Shown: piece by piece, positions 11,271 through 20,013 of the stretch
Numbering within the stretch: the stretch's first letter is position 1
Layout of the letters: every line of letters begins with the position of its first letter
NCBI GenBank assembly: GCA_016647705.1
Contig: CM028338.1
Location: 34,787,176-34,851,175 of the forward strand
Source: Eucommia ulmoides
Taxonomy: Eukaryota; Streptophyta; Magnoliopsida; Garryales; Eucommiaceae
Reading direction: 5' to 3'
DNA length: 64,000 bases
Notes under the pieces: model-generated
What the model was told of the DNA's origin: nothing
The model's input: the letters and a program-made list of their open reading frames with translations, nothing else
The model's database searches: none
Position numbers and translations under genes: made by a program

Positions 11271-11740
11271 ATGACTTTTAGGGGCTTTCTTGATTGTGGT
11301 GGCGGTGCCAAAATCGTTATCGATATACCTTTCAGCAGTAGCAACCACGACGACAACCTCATGCCGACTGGCGCCATTGCTCCGCCAAGGCTCGTCTCTC
11401 AATCACTATCCAGGCCCATGTTCCACACTCCCGGCCTCTCTCTCGCTATTGTACTCTCTCTCTCTCTCTCACTCTAACCGATTTCTTCGAATTGGTTTAA
11501 TATATCTTCCTCTCCCTCTCTCTGATGTGTGATTTTTGGGTAAATTTGAAACAACAAACCGACATGGAGGGGCAAGGTGAGATGGCGAGAATGGCGGAAC
11601 ATTTCGATCAGCCGAGTAATGGGATGAGAAGAAGCAGAGATGAAGAGCACGAGAGCCGATCCAGCAGCGATAACATGGACGGCGCCTCTGGCGACAATCT
11701 TGACGCTGCCGACAAGCCTCTGAGGAAGAAGAGATACCAC
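11271..11740 (+). pseudogene. Captured fragment of an HD-ZIP IV (ANL2-like) gene
   Basis: Two coding pieces match the N-terminus of ANTHOCYANINLESS2-type HD-ZIP class IV transcription factors. Piece one (11271-11450, 60 codons) starts MTFRGFLDCGGGAKIV and includes MPTGAIAPPRLVSQSL and GLSLA. A GT at 11451 opens an intron of about 100 bp. Piece two (11555-11740, 62 codons) starts QTDMEGQGEMARMAEHFD and includes EEHESRSSSDNMDGASGD and ends RKKRYH. In the family the homeodomain follows RKKRYH immediately, so the copy stops at the edge of the DNA-binding domain and lacks HD, zipper, START and SAD domains. The expected AG before CAAACC reads AA, so the acceptor looks lost. The retained intron shows DNA-level capture, not retroposition. 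Frames are otherwise open, suggesting capture is not ancient. A protein, if made, would be a short non-binding peptide. Confidence 0.85.
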
Positions 11741-12229
11741 CTCTCTCTCACACACACACAGTGTGAGTGGAAAACACTATTGGTCGGACAAAGACAGTGG
11801 GTAGAGGAGAGAGAGAGAGAGATGTGTTAGAGTGAGAGGGACGAGTTTGGACCTCCTGATATCTATAGAGAGAGATGTTAGAGTGAGAGTGAGAGTTAAC
11901 ATAAGTGTGAGATCAGGGTATATGTGTCATTTTATGTCCTATTTTGTCTGTCCAAGAATTAAAAACTTAATTGTGGTCTGAATTATGAATGGACAGTTGG
12001 AAAAGATTTTTTTTTCTCAATGGTCTCTCTAAGAGAGACTAAATAATAAAAAACTCAATTTTCTATTATTATTTTATTAGCAATGTCTAAATAAGCTCAT
12101 TTTCATTTTGTTAATTAAATAAGTCCAAATGGGCTTTCTTTTTTCTTTTTCTTTCTTTAAGGCTCAAGTGGCCTTGAGTTAGGTTCAATCTCACATGGGC
12201 TAGACCTTCCTAACAAATCTCTCCCTCCA

Positions 12230-12618
12230 GCTTATGTAAAGAAATGCAAGAGACATGCTCTTTCTCTGCAACTCTCAAACTTTTGTCCCAGAAGAACTTT
12301 TGTCATCATATCTGAACCATTGTCATTTGTGTGTAGCAACTTCATATCCAACACATCACGAATCCAATAGTATCACGAGCATGAGTTATTCTCTTCAATT
12401 TTCAATTTGTAAACTCATTTAATCTTCAAATTTCTCTTACCTTTAGGAAGTTATACAAAGTCGTAAGTCCAGTTCTCATGCAAATACTTCATCTCTTTTT
12501 GTATGGATTTACTCCACTTATTTTTGTTTTAACTCGACACGACTTCTTCATAGATTTTTGGCTCTCCTCCATCTGTAAGCATCACATACTCGTTAAACTA
12601 ATATTTTGTAGATGTCTT
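12230..12618 (-). pseudogene. Copia RT start joined to RNase H end
   Basis: Minus-strand frames give an RT N-terminal block (GGEPKIYEEVVSS, then KSIQKEMKYLHENWTYD) and, after about 12420, the very end of a copia RNase H (LLHTNDNGSDMMTKVLLGQKFESC). The catalytic RT palm (YVDDM region) and most of RNase H are absent. A simple internal deletion of roughly 1.5-2 kb explains the join. Several stops are present. Confidence 0.75.
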
Positions 12619-13375
12619 TTAATCCATGTTGGACCTTCTCAATTGAACATCAACTAGAGGAGGTGGATGTGGTTTCTTATGCACTATTTCATCACCGACA
12701 TGTGCGTCATCGATAGTCTTATGAAACTGCTCTTCTATTGGATCTGTCACGGGTACTGGAACTGAATCTATGTTGACTAGATGCTCAGCAGAGGGTTTCG
12801 ATTTTACACTTTCAACATCCTCGATAGTCTGATCTTCAAGGAAAATCACATCCCTGCTACGAATTACTTTCCTGTTAACTGGATCCCACATTCTATAGCC
12901 AAATTTCTCATGCCCATAGCCCAAGAATATACATTGCTTTGTCTTGTCATCAAGTTTGGACATCTCATCCTTCATAATATGAACAAACGACATCCAAATA
13001 CCCTCAGATGCTTGTAGGAGATGTCTTTTTGGTCCACACACTTTATCAAATATCTCTATCCAAAGGAATTGATGGAGACAAATTGATTAAGTCAACTGGG
13101 GTCCTCATTGTCTCACCCTAAAATGATTTAGGCAACTTTGTATGGGAAACCATACACTTAATTCGTTCACAAATGCTCCGCTTCATTCTCTTCCAAACTC
13201 CATTGTGCTAAGGAGTTTTAGACACAAGTTTCTCAAGTCTGATTTCGTATTTTCAATAGTATTCCTTGAACAAACCTTTATATTCACTACTATTATCTAC
13301 CCACACACATATGAGCTGCCTTCCTATTTCTTTTTCAACTTTGGCATGAAAAAGTTTGAACACCTCTAATACTCG
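12619..13375 (-). pseudogene. Copia integrase core, C-terminal half
   Basis: The minus strand encodes the second half of a Ty1-copia integrase: a core segment with DNSSEY (for the second catalytic Asp), HNGV(W)KRMKRSI with loss of the usual AE context, then the well-preserved open stretch 13041-12619 with MKDEMSKLDDKTKQCIFLGY, GYRMWDPVNRKVIRSRDVIF and LEDQTIEDVE. The N-terminal HHCC zinc finger and first catalytic Asp are missing because the family C piece ending at 13376 replaced them. Stops occur upstream of 13041. Confidence 0.88.
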
Positions 13376-15813
13376 TGTTAATCCTTAGATTTTGATGAAC
13401 AATTAAGTGTTGATATTTTTTGTGGAACTAGTGTATTTGTTGAGTATTTCAGAAAAAAAGTTTCATATATTTGATTATGTTGAAGACATCATGAAGAAAA
13501 TTTCAAGGGTACAAAGATGGACACAGTGAATAAATGAATAGTGTTAAAGACCTTGAAGAAATTAGTTGAAAACAACTCAATACTCTTATATTCTTAATAC
13601 AACTCGAATTAGAATCACACACAACACTATTAAATGAGTTATCTTTTTGTGTGTTGATATGATAGAATTTATGATCCTAATTATTGATTTATTATGTGCT
13701 CCTTATGTGAAATTGAAAATAAAAATTGACCCAATTGAAAATAAGGACTAAAGTATAAAAAATTAAAGTTTAGGGTTAATTCAGTCAATCAAGAAAAATA
13801 ATCGGTTAACTGAATTAAGCAGTGGGTTTTGGAGCAGAAATGGTGTAGGAAATTACCATCCAACATCAATCGGTCAATTAATTAGAAGAGATCGGTCAAC
13901 TATTTGAAACATTAAGATTTTTGGAGCAAAATGTGAAGTTCCTGAAGTAATAGGCCAACCGACCAAATGCAATCAGTCAGCCGATGGGCTTAAGGGTGTA
14001 AAAGTAGAAGTCTCTAAACTAACTCGGTCAACCAATTGAGACTCAATCGGTTAACCGACTAAGACTCAATCGGTCAACCGACTATACTAGAGCTTGGCAG
14101 GAAAAACTCTCTGAACTAATCGGTCAACTGACCAAAGGAGGATCGGTCAATCGACTGGCTATTTTGATTAGCCTGGTTTCTACGTTGTATCAATTGGTTA
14201 ACCAACTTCCAGGGATCGATCAATCGACTGTTTCAGTTGAGATTTCGAGGAACTTTGTATTTTAGTAAAAAATTAGTCATTTTTTATGATTTCAAGAGAT
14301 AAATTCAGGGGATCTGATTTTGTTGAAGATACGATACACATATTTTATATCCCTATTGATTTGATCCACATAATTAATGATTATCTCAATTTAAGTAGTT
14401 AAATATTTCTTATCTTTTTATGATTTCAAGAGATAAATTCAGGGGATCTGATTTTGTTGAAGATACGATACACATATTTTATATCCCTATTGATTTGATC
14501 CACATAATTAATGATTATCTCAATTTAAGTAGTTAAATACTTCTTATCTTTGCGATTGATAATTGAGAAATATTTTATGGACTTATTTGAGAGTTTTGAA
14601 AGTTATTTTTAAGTGAATTACACCCGAATTGAATGATTATGTTATATGGGGTTTAAGAGTACCTTTTAGAGGCATATATTTTGAAAAGTAGTCATTGGAG
14701 GGCTTGATATCAATCTATATATATAGACCTACGAAAATTAGATGAAACATATCAAAAACAATAAGTACCTACGCTTTTCTAAGAGTTATCATCCTGTTGA
14801 GATTTTTCAAGAGATATTTTGTGCTAAAGTTCTTGATCTAAAGCATTGATTGATTTAATGTCACCGATTTGAGCTATCTTGTGATCCTGTTTTCATTCTT
14901 CGGTATTTTCTTGGTGAGATCTTTCCAAGTTATTGTTCTCTATTTTGGTTTCATATTATTATTGATTACTTGAATTTAAGATGGTTAAAAAATTGTTTTC
15001 AAATTTAAGAGTATAAAAATCTTTTCAAAACAATTTTGTGTTTATCTGATTACGTGCTTTAATTTGTGTCATCTCACTTGTTAATAACTAGATATTAATT
15101 TATCCCATATTGAATCTATCACGTAGCAAATTTTGAGACATTAATCTAATATAACTGTATTGAGGTGGTAAAAGTTCCTTGTGGGAATAAACTCATTATT
15201 CTTTGTATTTGTAAGTTTTAACGGATTAAACATAGTTGGGTCGGTGTCTAGTCAGGGTAGCTAGGTTTCAATCTTTTCTAGTGAAAAAGATTGAGATTTA
15301 ATCTTTTTCCTAAGTATAAAAAGTTTAGGTTATTGTTTTCCTTAAAAAGAACTAGAATTTGATTCTTCCTGAAATTAAATTAATTTTGAGTGAATTGTAA
15401 ATATTCAATCCTTACTTAGAAAAATGATACTTGTGAGAGTTGTGAGATTGTGGTTCTTCTTGTAATAGAATTAGGTTAGTTTTTAACTTGGTAACAAAAT
15501 AAGGGTTTGGTTCCTACCATTAAATGAATTAAGAGTTTGGAGGTTGTGAATCTCCGTGGAGCTCGGGGGATTGGATTAGACAAGACTAAGTTGCTGAACC
15601 AAGATATATCTTGGTGTGTTGCATTGTTATTATTCTTTATATTTTGTTTGGGTGCGCACCTAAAATTAAACACTTATCTGTTGCATAACGAAGATAATAA
15701 TTGATTTAGAAAAAATTGATTATTTGATAATTAAGTATTGAAAGATCTATTTGTTTAAATTTTTTATAACTACCCAACTCACCTCCCCTCTTAGATAGCT
15801 CACTGCGCCAACA
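13376..15813 (+). repeat. Family C LTR, copy 1
   Basis: Starts TGTTAATCCTTAGATTTTGA and ends GCGCCAACA, 2438 bp. It aligns with LTRs at 29165-31361 (+), 36623-38948 (-), 40211-42466 (-) and 45970-48098 (+). It carries about ten near-palindromic TCGGTCAACCGA-type words at 13800-14235 and a 134-bp tandem duplication (14281-14414 and 14415-14548). Blocks such as CTTGGTGTGTTGCATTG (near 15611) recur in the other copies. Copia-type LTRs this long are unusual but known. Confidence 0.85.
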
Positions 15814-16125
15814 ATTAGTATCGGAGTTGGTTTTAGCTCAATAGGTTTAAAATTCTAGCTAAATCGATCACGTGGCACATACCATGAAAAATATTTTTTG
15901 TATATTCTCTCTTTAAGATGATAGATCTGTATATGATGATGATGTTATTTATGATTCTTATAGAATTAGTAGTAGTGATGGAGATGATTATAATGAAAAT
16001 GTTCATATTGTCATGAAAAAAATACTTTCTCTCATACTTCCTTTTGCTAAAGAAAACTTGAGGTTAAAAAAAAAAATGATTCTTTTGAAAATGGAAGAAA
16101 AAGTGTTCGGAAATCTAAAGTGCAT
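15814..16125 (+). pseudogene. Family C primer-binding site and gag start
   Basis: AATTAGTATCGGAG directly after the LTR is a degenerate copia primer-binding site (initiator tRNA-Met complement TGGTATCAGAGC). It is followed by a gag start seen also at 48200-48400: VYDDDVIYDSY, SSSDGDDYNENVHIVMKK, ILPFAKENL. Similarity stops near 16125, where minus-strand copia protease sequence resumes. There is no downstream gag, pol or second LTR, so this copy is truncated. Confidence 0.7.
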
Positions 16126-17345
16126 CACATACAAGTTGTTTTGTTCATTGCATCTGACCAACACCAAAGAACTTCTGGTGAGTTTCCATTTTGCTTCATC
16201 GAAATGACTACTGCAACCTTCGTCGTCTAGCTTTCCAGAGGAGATCAAATTGAGCATAATATCTGGAATATGTCTAACATATTTAAGTAATAATTTGCAA
16301 TCGATAGCAATTTCTAAATAAATATCTCCCATATCAATGATCTTGGATGCATTGTTATTCTCCATATTTACATAGCCAAAGTCACCACTAGTGTAAGATG
16401 AGAAGAAATCACCACACGATATAACATGAAATGATGCATTCAAATCAATCATCTAATTGTTATCCTGGCATACAAGGTTGGCACAACTATCTTCATAAAT
16501 AATTGGAATATCGCCATTAGAAACAACTGCATTGGTCTCTTTACCTTCTTTATCCCTGTAAGTTTGTTCTTTAGATTGTTCAGTTTTTAATATTCTGCAA
16601 TCTCAGATCGTGTGTCATGGCTTGTTGCAGTAGAAGCACCTGAAGTCCTTATTATGAGAATTTATGTTTTTTTTTTCTCCATTCTTTCTTGATTTTCAGT
16701 AATCAATGCTTGCGCCTCTGAAGATGAGCCCTGCTCTTTTCTCCTTACCTCTTCATTAATGAGACTGTCTTTGACCATATCTTTCGTGAACTTTCCATCT
16801 AGCGCCGAATTACTAAGTGATATTCCAAACATTTCTCAACTGTTGGGTAATGTGTTGAGAAGTAGTAATGCATGCACTTCATCTTCCAAAACAAGATTTA
16901 TAGTAATCAATTGATTAATAAGGCCTTAAAATTATTCATTTGATCAACTATATTTGCCCATCCTTATAGGTCAAATGAACAATTCTCTTAATCAAATTAA
17001 CCTTATTCAATCCAGTTTTGTGCTCATATAAGGACTTTAATTTTTTCCACAATTCATCATCTTTGGTTTAATTAATAACATGTTCGGACACACTCTGATC
17101 AATCCATCGACGAATGTAACCAACTGTTTTTTTTATTAATTGTCTATCATTGTTCATTACTTTTATGACTTGGTTTACTCGCATCACCTTTTAAAGACAA
17201 ATAAAAATCCTTACAATAAAATATGTCCATCATTCTAGATCTCTAAATTGCCTAATTAGTTTGATGTCAACTTTATCGTAGCTCCACTACTATCTTCCAT
17301 TTCAAATCACCCAAATAAATCTATCCTCAATGACCTGAAGCTTTT
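16126..17345 (-). pseudogene. Copia gag zinc knuckle, protease and pre-integrase region
   Basis: Minus strand, right to left: gag with RRWI/KLKSLYEH-type UBN2 remnants at about 17340-16800, a zinc knuckle CFYCNKP..HTI.DCR at about 16640-16600, then protease/pre-integrase DLNASFHVISCGDFFSSYTSG (16450-16388), DVRHIPDIMLNLIS-like sequence, GKLDDEGCSSHF and WKLTRSSLVLVRC to about 16130. The protease active site, normally D-S-G-A/C-S, reads D-L-N-A-S, so it is mutated. Stops separate the parts. Confidence 0.85.
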
Positions 17346-17355
17346 GATAACATTT
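17338..17355 (-). promoter_or_regulatory. Copia primer-binding site
   Basis: On the minus strand, immediately inside the 5' LTR, the sequence reads TGTTATCAAAAGCTTCAG, a decayed form of the plant copia site TGGTATCAGAGC that pairs with initiator tRNA-Met. It fixes the right LTR as the 5' LTR. Confidence 0.75.
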
Positions 17356-18205
17356 TGTTGAGAAAATTCACCAATTACTTAGATTTTATTTTCCCTCTTT
17401 ATATAATTAAAATGGGATTACTGATTTCAATACACAGATATTAAAGATAAACACAAGTAACAAATAAAGTAGGAAGACATGATTTTTACGTAAAAAATCC
17501 CAAAGGAGAGGAAAAAACAACGAGACTGAAGTCCAATCTCAACTTCCACTATCACAAAATTACAATGGGACCAAAGTCCGATCTCAACTTCCACTATCAC
17601 AAAATAATGAGATTATAATCATTCATACCTTCAAGAAAAAAAACTTTTAAATCATCACATAAACACCACCGTAAATGGTGGATACAACAAGAAACGTAAA
17701 ATACGGGTTTAGAGCTGAATACTGAATCACCAATTAGAATAAGATTATCGAAGATCAAGACAGCTGGAAAAAAAATACTTGATTCCGAGAACACACTCGT
17801 GCTATTTCAACCCATCGGAATCCGGAAGGCCATCCAATCGTCAAGCCGAAAGAGTTCTTGCTCTCTTCCTTTTCTGTCTCTAAACTCACTACTACACCCT
17901 AACCTTGCTTGTGTCGCCGTGTACTGTTTTGTGCTCACTTCCATGTGGATATTGACGATTACCCAATAAGGTTGCACACTCTTTTATAATATGTTTCACA
18001 TATATGATCATGGTTGAGCTAAAAAAAAATACTCCCTTATGTGCTTTGGAATTTTCTATCGTTATTTTATTAACAATGTCCAAATGGGTCCCTTTTCTTT
18101 TCGTTATTTAAATAAGCCCAAAGAGACTTTCTTTTATTTCCTTTCTCAACACTCAAGTGGCCTTTTGGGTTACATCCAATCCTACATGAACTGACCTACC
18201 CAACA
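17356..18205 (-). repeat. 5' LTR of the copia element (850 bp)
   Basis: Intact LTR with TGTTGAGAAA and CCCAACA ends. It contains an internal duplication near 17540-17610, in which the CTCAACTTCCACTATCACAA phrase appears twice. It preserves the empty target site of the Mutator-like insertion at 18050-18058. AATAA follows at 18206-18210. Confidence 0.9.
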
Positions 18206-18249
18206 AATAAGTTAAAAAAAATATAAGACAAAGTTCTCCATACATATAT

Positions 18250-18387
18250 TTTTTTTTTTTTTTTAGGTGTAAACCAGGGTATCACCGCACTACGATCGGC
18301 GGAGACTAATCCCTCGAAGTACTGTCGGGCGCCAAAGCGGGCACCTCTCTCAACAGAGCACTCTCCATATATATTTGCTCTGCTCTC
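18250..18387 (-). mobile_element. SINE-like fragment
   Basis: On the minus strand the sequence ends in GGGATTAGTCTCCGCCGATC..., TGATACCCTGGTTTACACC and a poly(A) of about 15. This layout (GCCCGCTTTGGCGCC, then GAGGGATTAGTC, then A tail) is that of 3' ends of plant tRNA-derived SINEs. TCTCCATACATATATTT on the left and TCTCCATATATATTTG on the right look like a target duplication; a second copy of the latter at about 18388 makes the 5' end uncertain. I could not find convincing A and B boxes, so it may be 5'-truncated. Confidence 0.55.
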
Positions 18388-18429
18388 TCCATATATATTT
18401 GCTCCCATATAACTTGATCACTATAGATC

Positions 18430-19218
18430 CCCGTGACAGATATGAACACAATGATATGAAAATGATTGACTTATTTACTCTCATATAACTTCATCAAAAC
18501 CAAATCAATCTTCGAGCATAGAGCCAATATTACAACCGTTGTTCAATATTAAGCAGAGTAGTTATCCACATAAATTCAAGGTCCCCTTCACCAAAAAAAC
18601 AATTATAAATATCTGAATTGAAAATTAAAGTATATACAAAATTCATCCTAGTATGGAATCAAGAACATGGGAGGAACATTTATATGGACACAGTGGCAGA
18701 GATATTAGGAAATTTTAGCAAATTCCACTATTCGGTAATTTTAGAAAAATTACACAAAATTGACAACAAATTCACCATAGATCTAATTATAAATATACAT
18801 TATTAAAAATCAATTAAAATAAAAAATCAAAATTTCAAAAAATCACAATTTCATATGAACCCCAATACAATTGGAAAACAATAACCATGAACCCTAATTC
18901 GGCAATTTAAAAAATTAAACACATTTCAAGGAAAATTGACAATGTATGTAAATAATATCGTTTATATCAACTAAAATTACTAGCTTTCAACCGTTTAATT
19001 GCAATAAAAATGGAAGAAATCTGAGAAAATTTGACAAACTAACCTGGGATATTGAAATATACTAACAATGAACAAATGATGCAAACCAAGGAGCTGTGGA
19101 AGATAAAGATGTCGAATAGGAAGATGATTTGCCGGCGAAGGAGGTAGGTATCAGGCGAAGAAGAATAAGAAGAAGAAGAGAAGCAGTGGAGAAAATTTGA
19201 AGGTGGTACTGACTTCTA
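18430..19218. other. Unassigned AT-rich stretch
   Basis: No recognisable gene. A minus-strand open stretch (19274-19062) with Leu-rich, Ser-rich residues followed by a possible splice donor near 19043 (CCCAGGTTAGT on the minus strand) might be a broken first exon of a host gene. I recognise no family and nothing downstream confirms it. Confidence 0.35.
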
Positions 19219-19583
19219 CCTTCTGGGCACAAGTTTTGAGTTGCATAAAATACTATTATAAATAGCATTTTCACTTACTTGAAAATACTATAAGTAGTAC
19301 TTTCATTTAAGTAAAATTGTTATTTATAATAGCATTTCAACCAGAAACATACTTAGCCAATTTCTAGATTCAGTATTTTTCAAATATGTGAAAACGCTAT
19401 CCTAAATAGTGCCTTTAAGATAGAAGACACTATTTCATATAGCATCTTCATAAGCGAAGACACTATTTCAAATAACATCTTCTATCTTGAAGGCGCTATT
19501 AGGATAGCATTTTGATATAAAAAACATTATTTGAAAAAGCATTTCCTACAAGTGCAATATTTGCAGAAACAAGTGCCCAAGTG
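19219..19583. repeat. Foldback (MITE-like) element with a long hairpin
   Basis: Outer ends GGGCACAAGTTTT and AAACAAGTGCCC are inverted. The core is a much stronger inverted repeat: the arm at about 19389-19448 (ACGCTATCCTAAATAGTGCC, then AAGATAGAAGACACTATTTC) pairs with the arm at about 19460-19520 (GAAATAGTGTCTTC on the complement, then GAAGATAGAAGGCGC-type sequence). The loop is about 10-20 bases. No target duplication was found. The structure would form a hairpin RNA of about 130 nt if transcribed. Confidence 0.6.
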
Positions 19584-20013
19584 CTATAAGTATGGAAAAG
19601 CTTTTTTTTTTTTTCGCCCTTATAAGGTGGAAAAGGCTCAAGAAGAGATAGTATAACAACTTGAGCTCATTTAACAAAGTCATCCCTTCGTAATATATAT
19701 ATATATAGGTTAATTTTATTTTGCATCCATGTGGTTAGATTAAATTGCACTTTGCACCCTTATGTTATTTTTGTCAGCACTTACATCCCTTGTGTTAAAG
19801 ATTTAAGTACAACGGTTACATTTTTCGTTAAATTCAAGGGTCAATGGATAAAAGTCAACTAAAATCATATAATTAATATTAAATGAAATATATACCCTTT
19901 GAAAATTTTAACACTGATTCAAATATTAGGGCCAATGGTGTATCATTTTCTTTTTTTTCCTATCTCCATCCTCATCTTCGTCTTCTTCTTCCCGGTCTCC
20001 ATCCACCACATTG

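Larger units (their letters stand above)
9415..12065. mobile_element. Mutator-like (Pack-MULE type) element with 9-bp target duplication
   Basis: The element itself is 9424-12056 (2633 bp). AATTTTCTA is duplicated exactly at 9415-9423 and 12057-12065. The sister LTR of the host copia element keeps the single-copy site AATTTTCTA at 18050-18058, which serves as the empty site. The terminal 20 bases, GGGGATTTTATTATTTAATT and (reverse complement of the other end) GAGTTTTTTATTATTTAGTC, match at 15 of 20, with 12 contiguous matches. A 9-bp duplication is the hallmark of Mutator-like transposition. There is no transposase, so the element is non-autonomous. It carries a tandem array and a fragment of a host HD-ZIP IV gene, which is the definition of a Pack-MULE. 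Confidence 0.85.
8790..12215 (-). repeat. 3' LTR of the copia element, split by a Mutator-like insertion
   Basis: Parts 8790-9423 and 12066-12215 align with the intact 5' LTR at 17356-18205. Shared landmarks are the AAGATAAACACAAGTAAC segment near 8884 and 17450 and the ATGTTTCACATATATGATCA segment near 9355 and 17991. The LTR proper is about 780 bp. Just inside it, at 12216-12229, the minus strand reads GGAGGGAGAGATT, a good polypurine tract directly before the LTR start. Confidence 0.88.
8785..18210 (-). mobile_element. Ty1-copia element with AATAA target duplications, internally deleted
   Basis: The element runs 8790-18205 on the minus strand. LTRs begin and end with the complement of TGTTrGG...TAACA, that is, TGTTAGAAAA at 8790 and CCTAACA at 12215 on the left, and TGTTGAGAAA at 17356 and CCCAACA at 18205 on the right. 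Exact AATAA lies outside both ends (8785-8789 and 18206-18210). Reading right to left: 5' LTR, primer-binding site, gag, protease, integrase, a deleted RT, RNase H remnant, polypurine tract, 3' LTR. Two later insertions account for much of the length: a Mutator-like element in the 3' LTR and a family C piece in pol. Stops throughout and most of RT missing make it inactive. Confidence 0.9.

Noticed and set aside
18996-19274. Possible first exon of a host gene on the minus strand
   Set aside because: No family was recognised, no partner exon was found, and the splice donor is a single short word.
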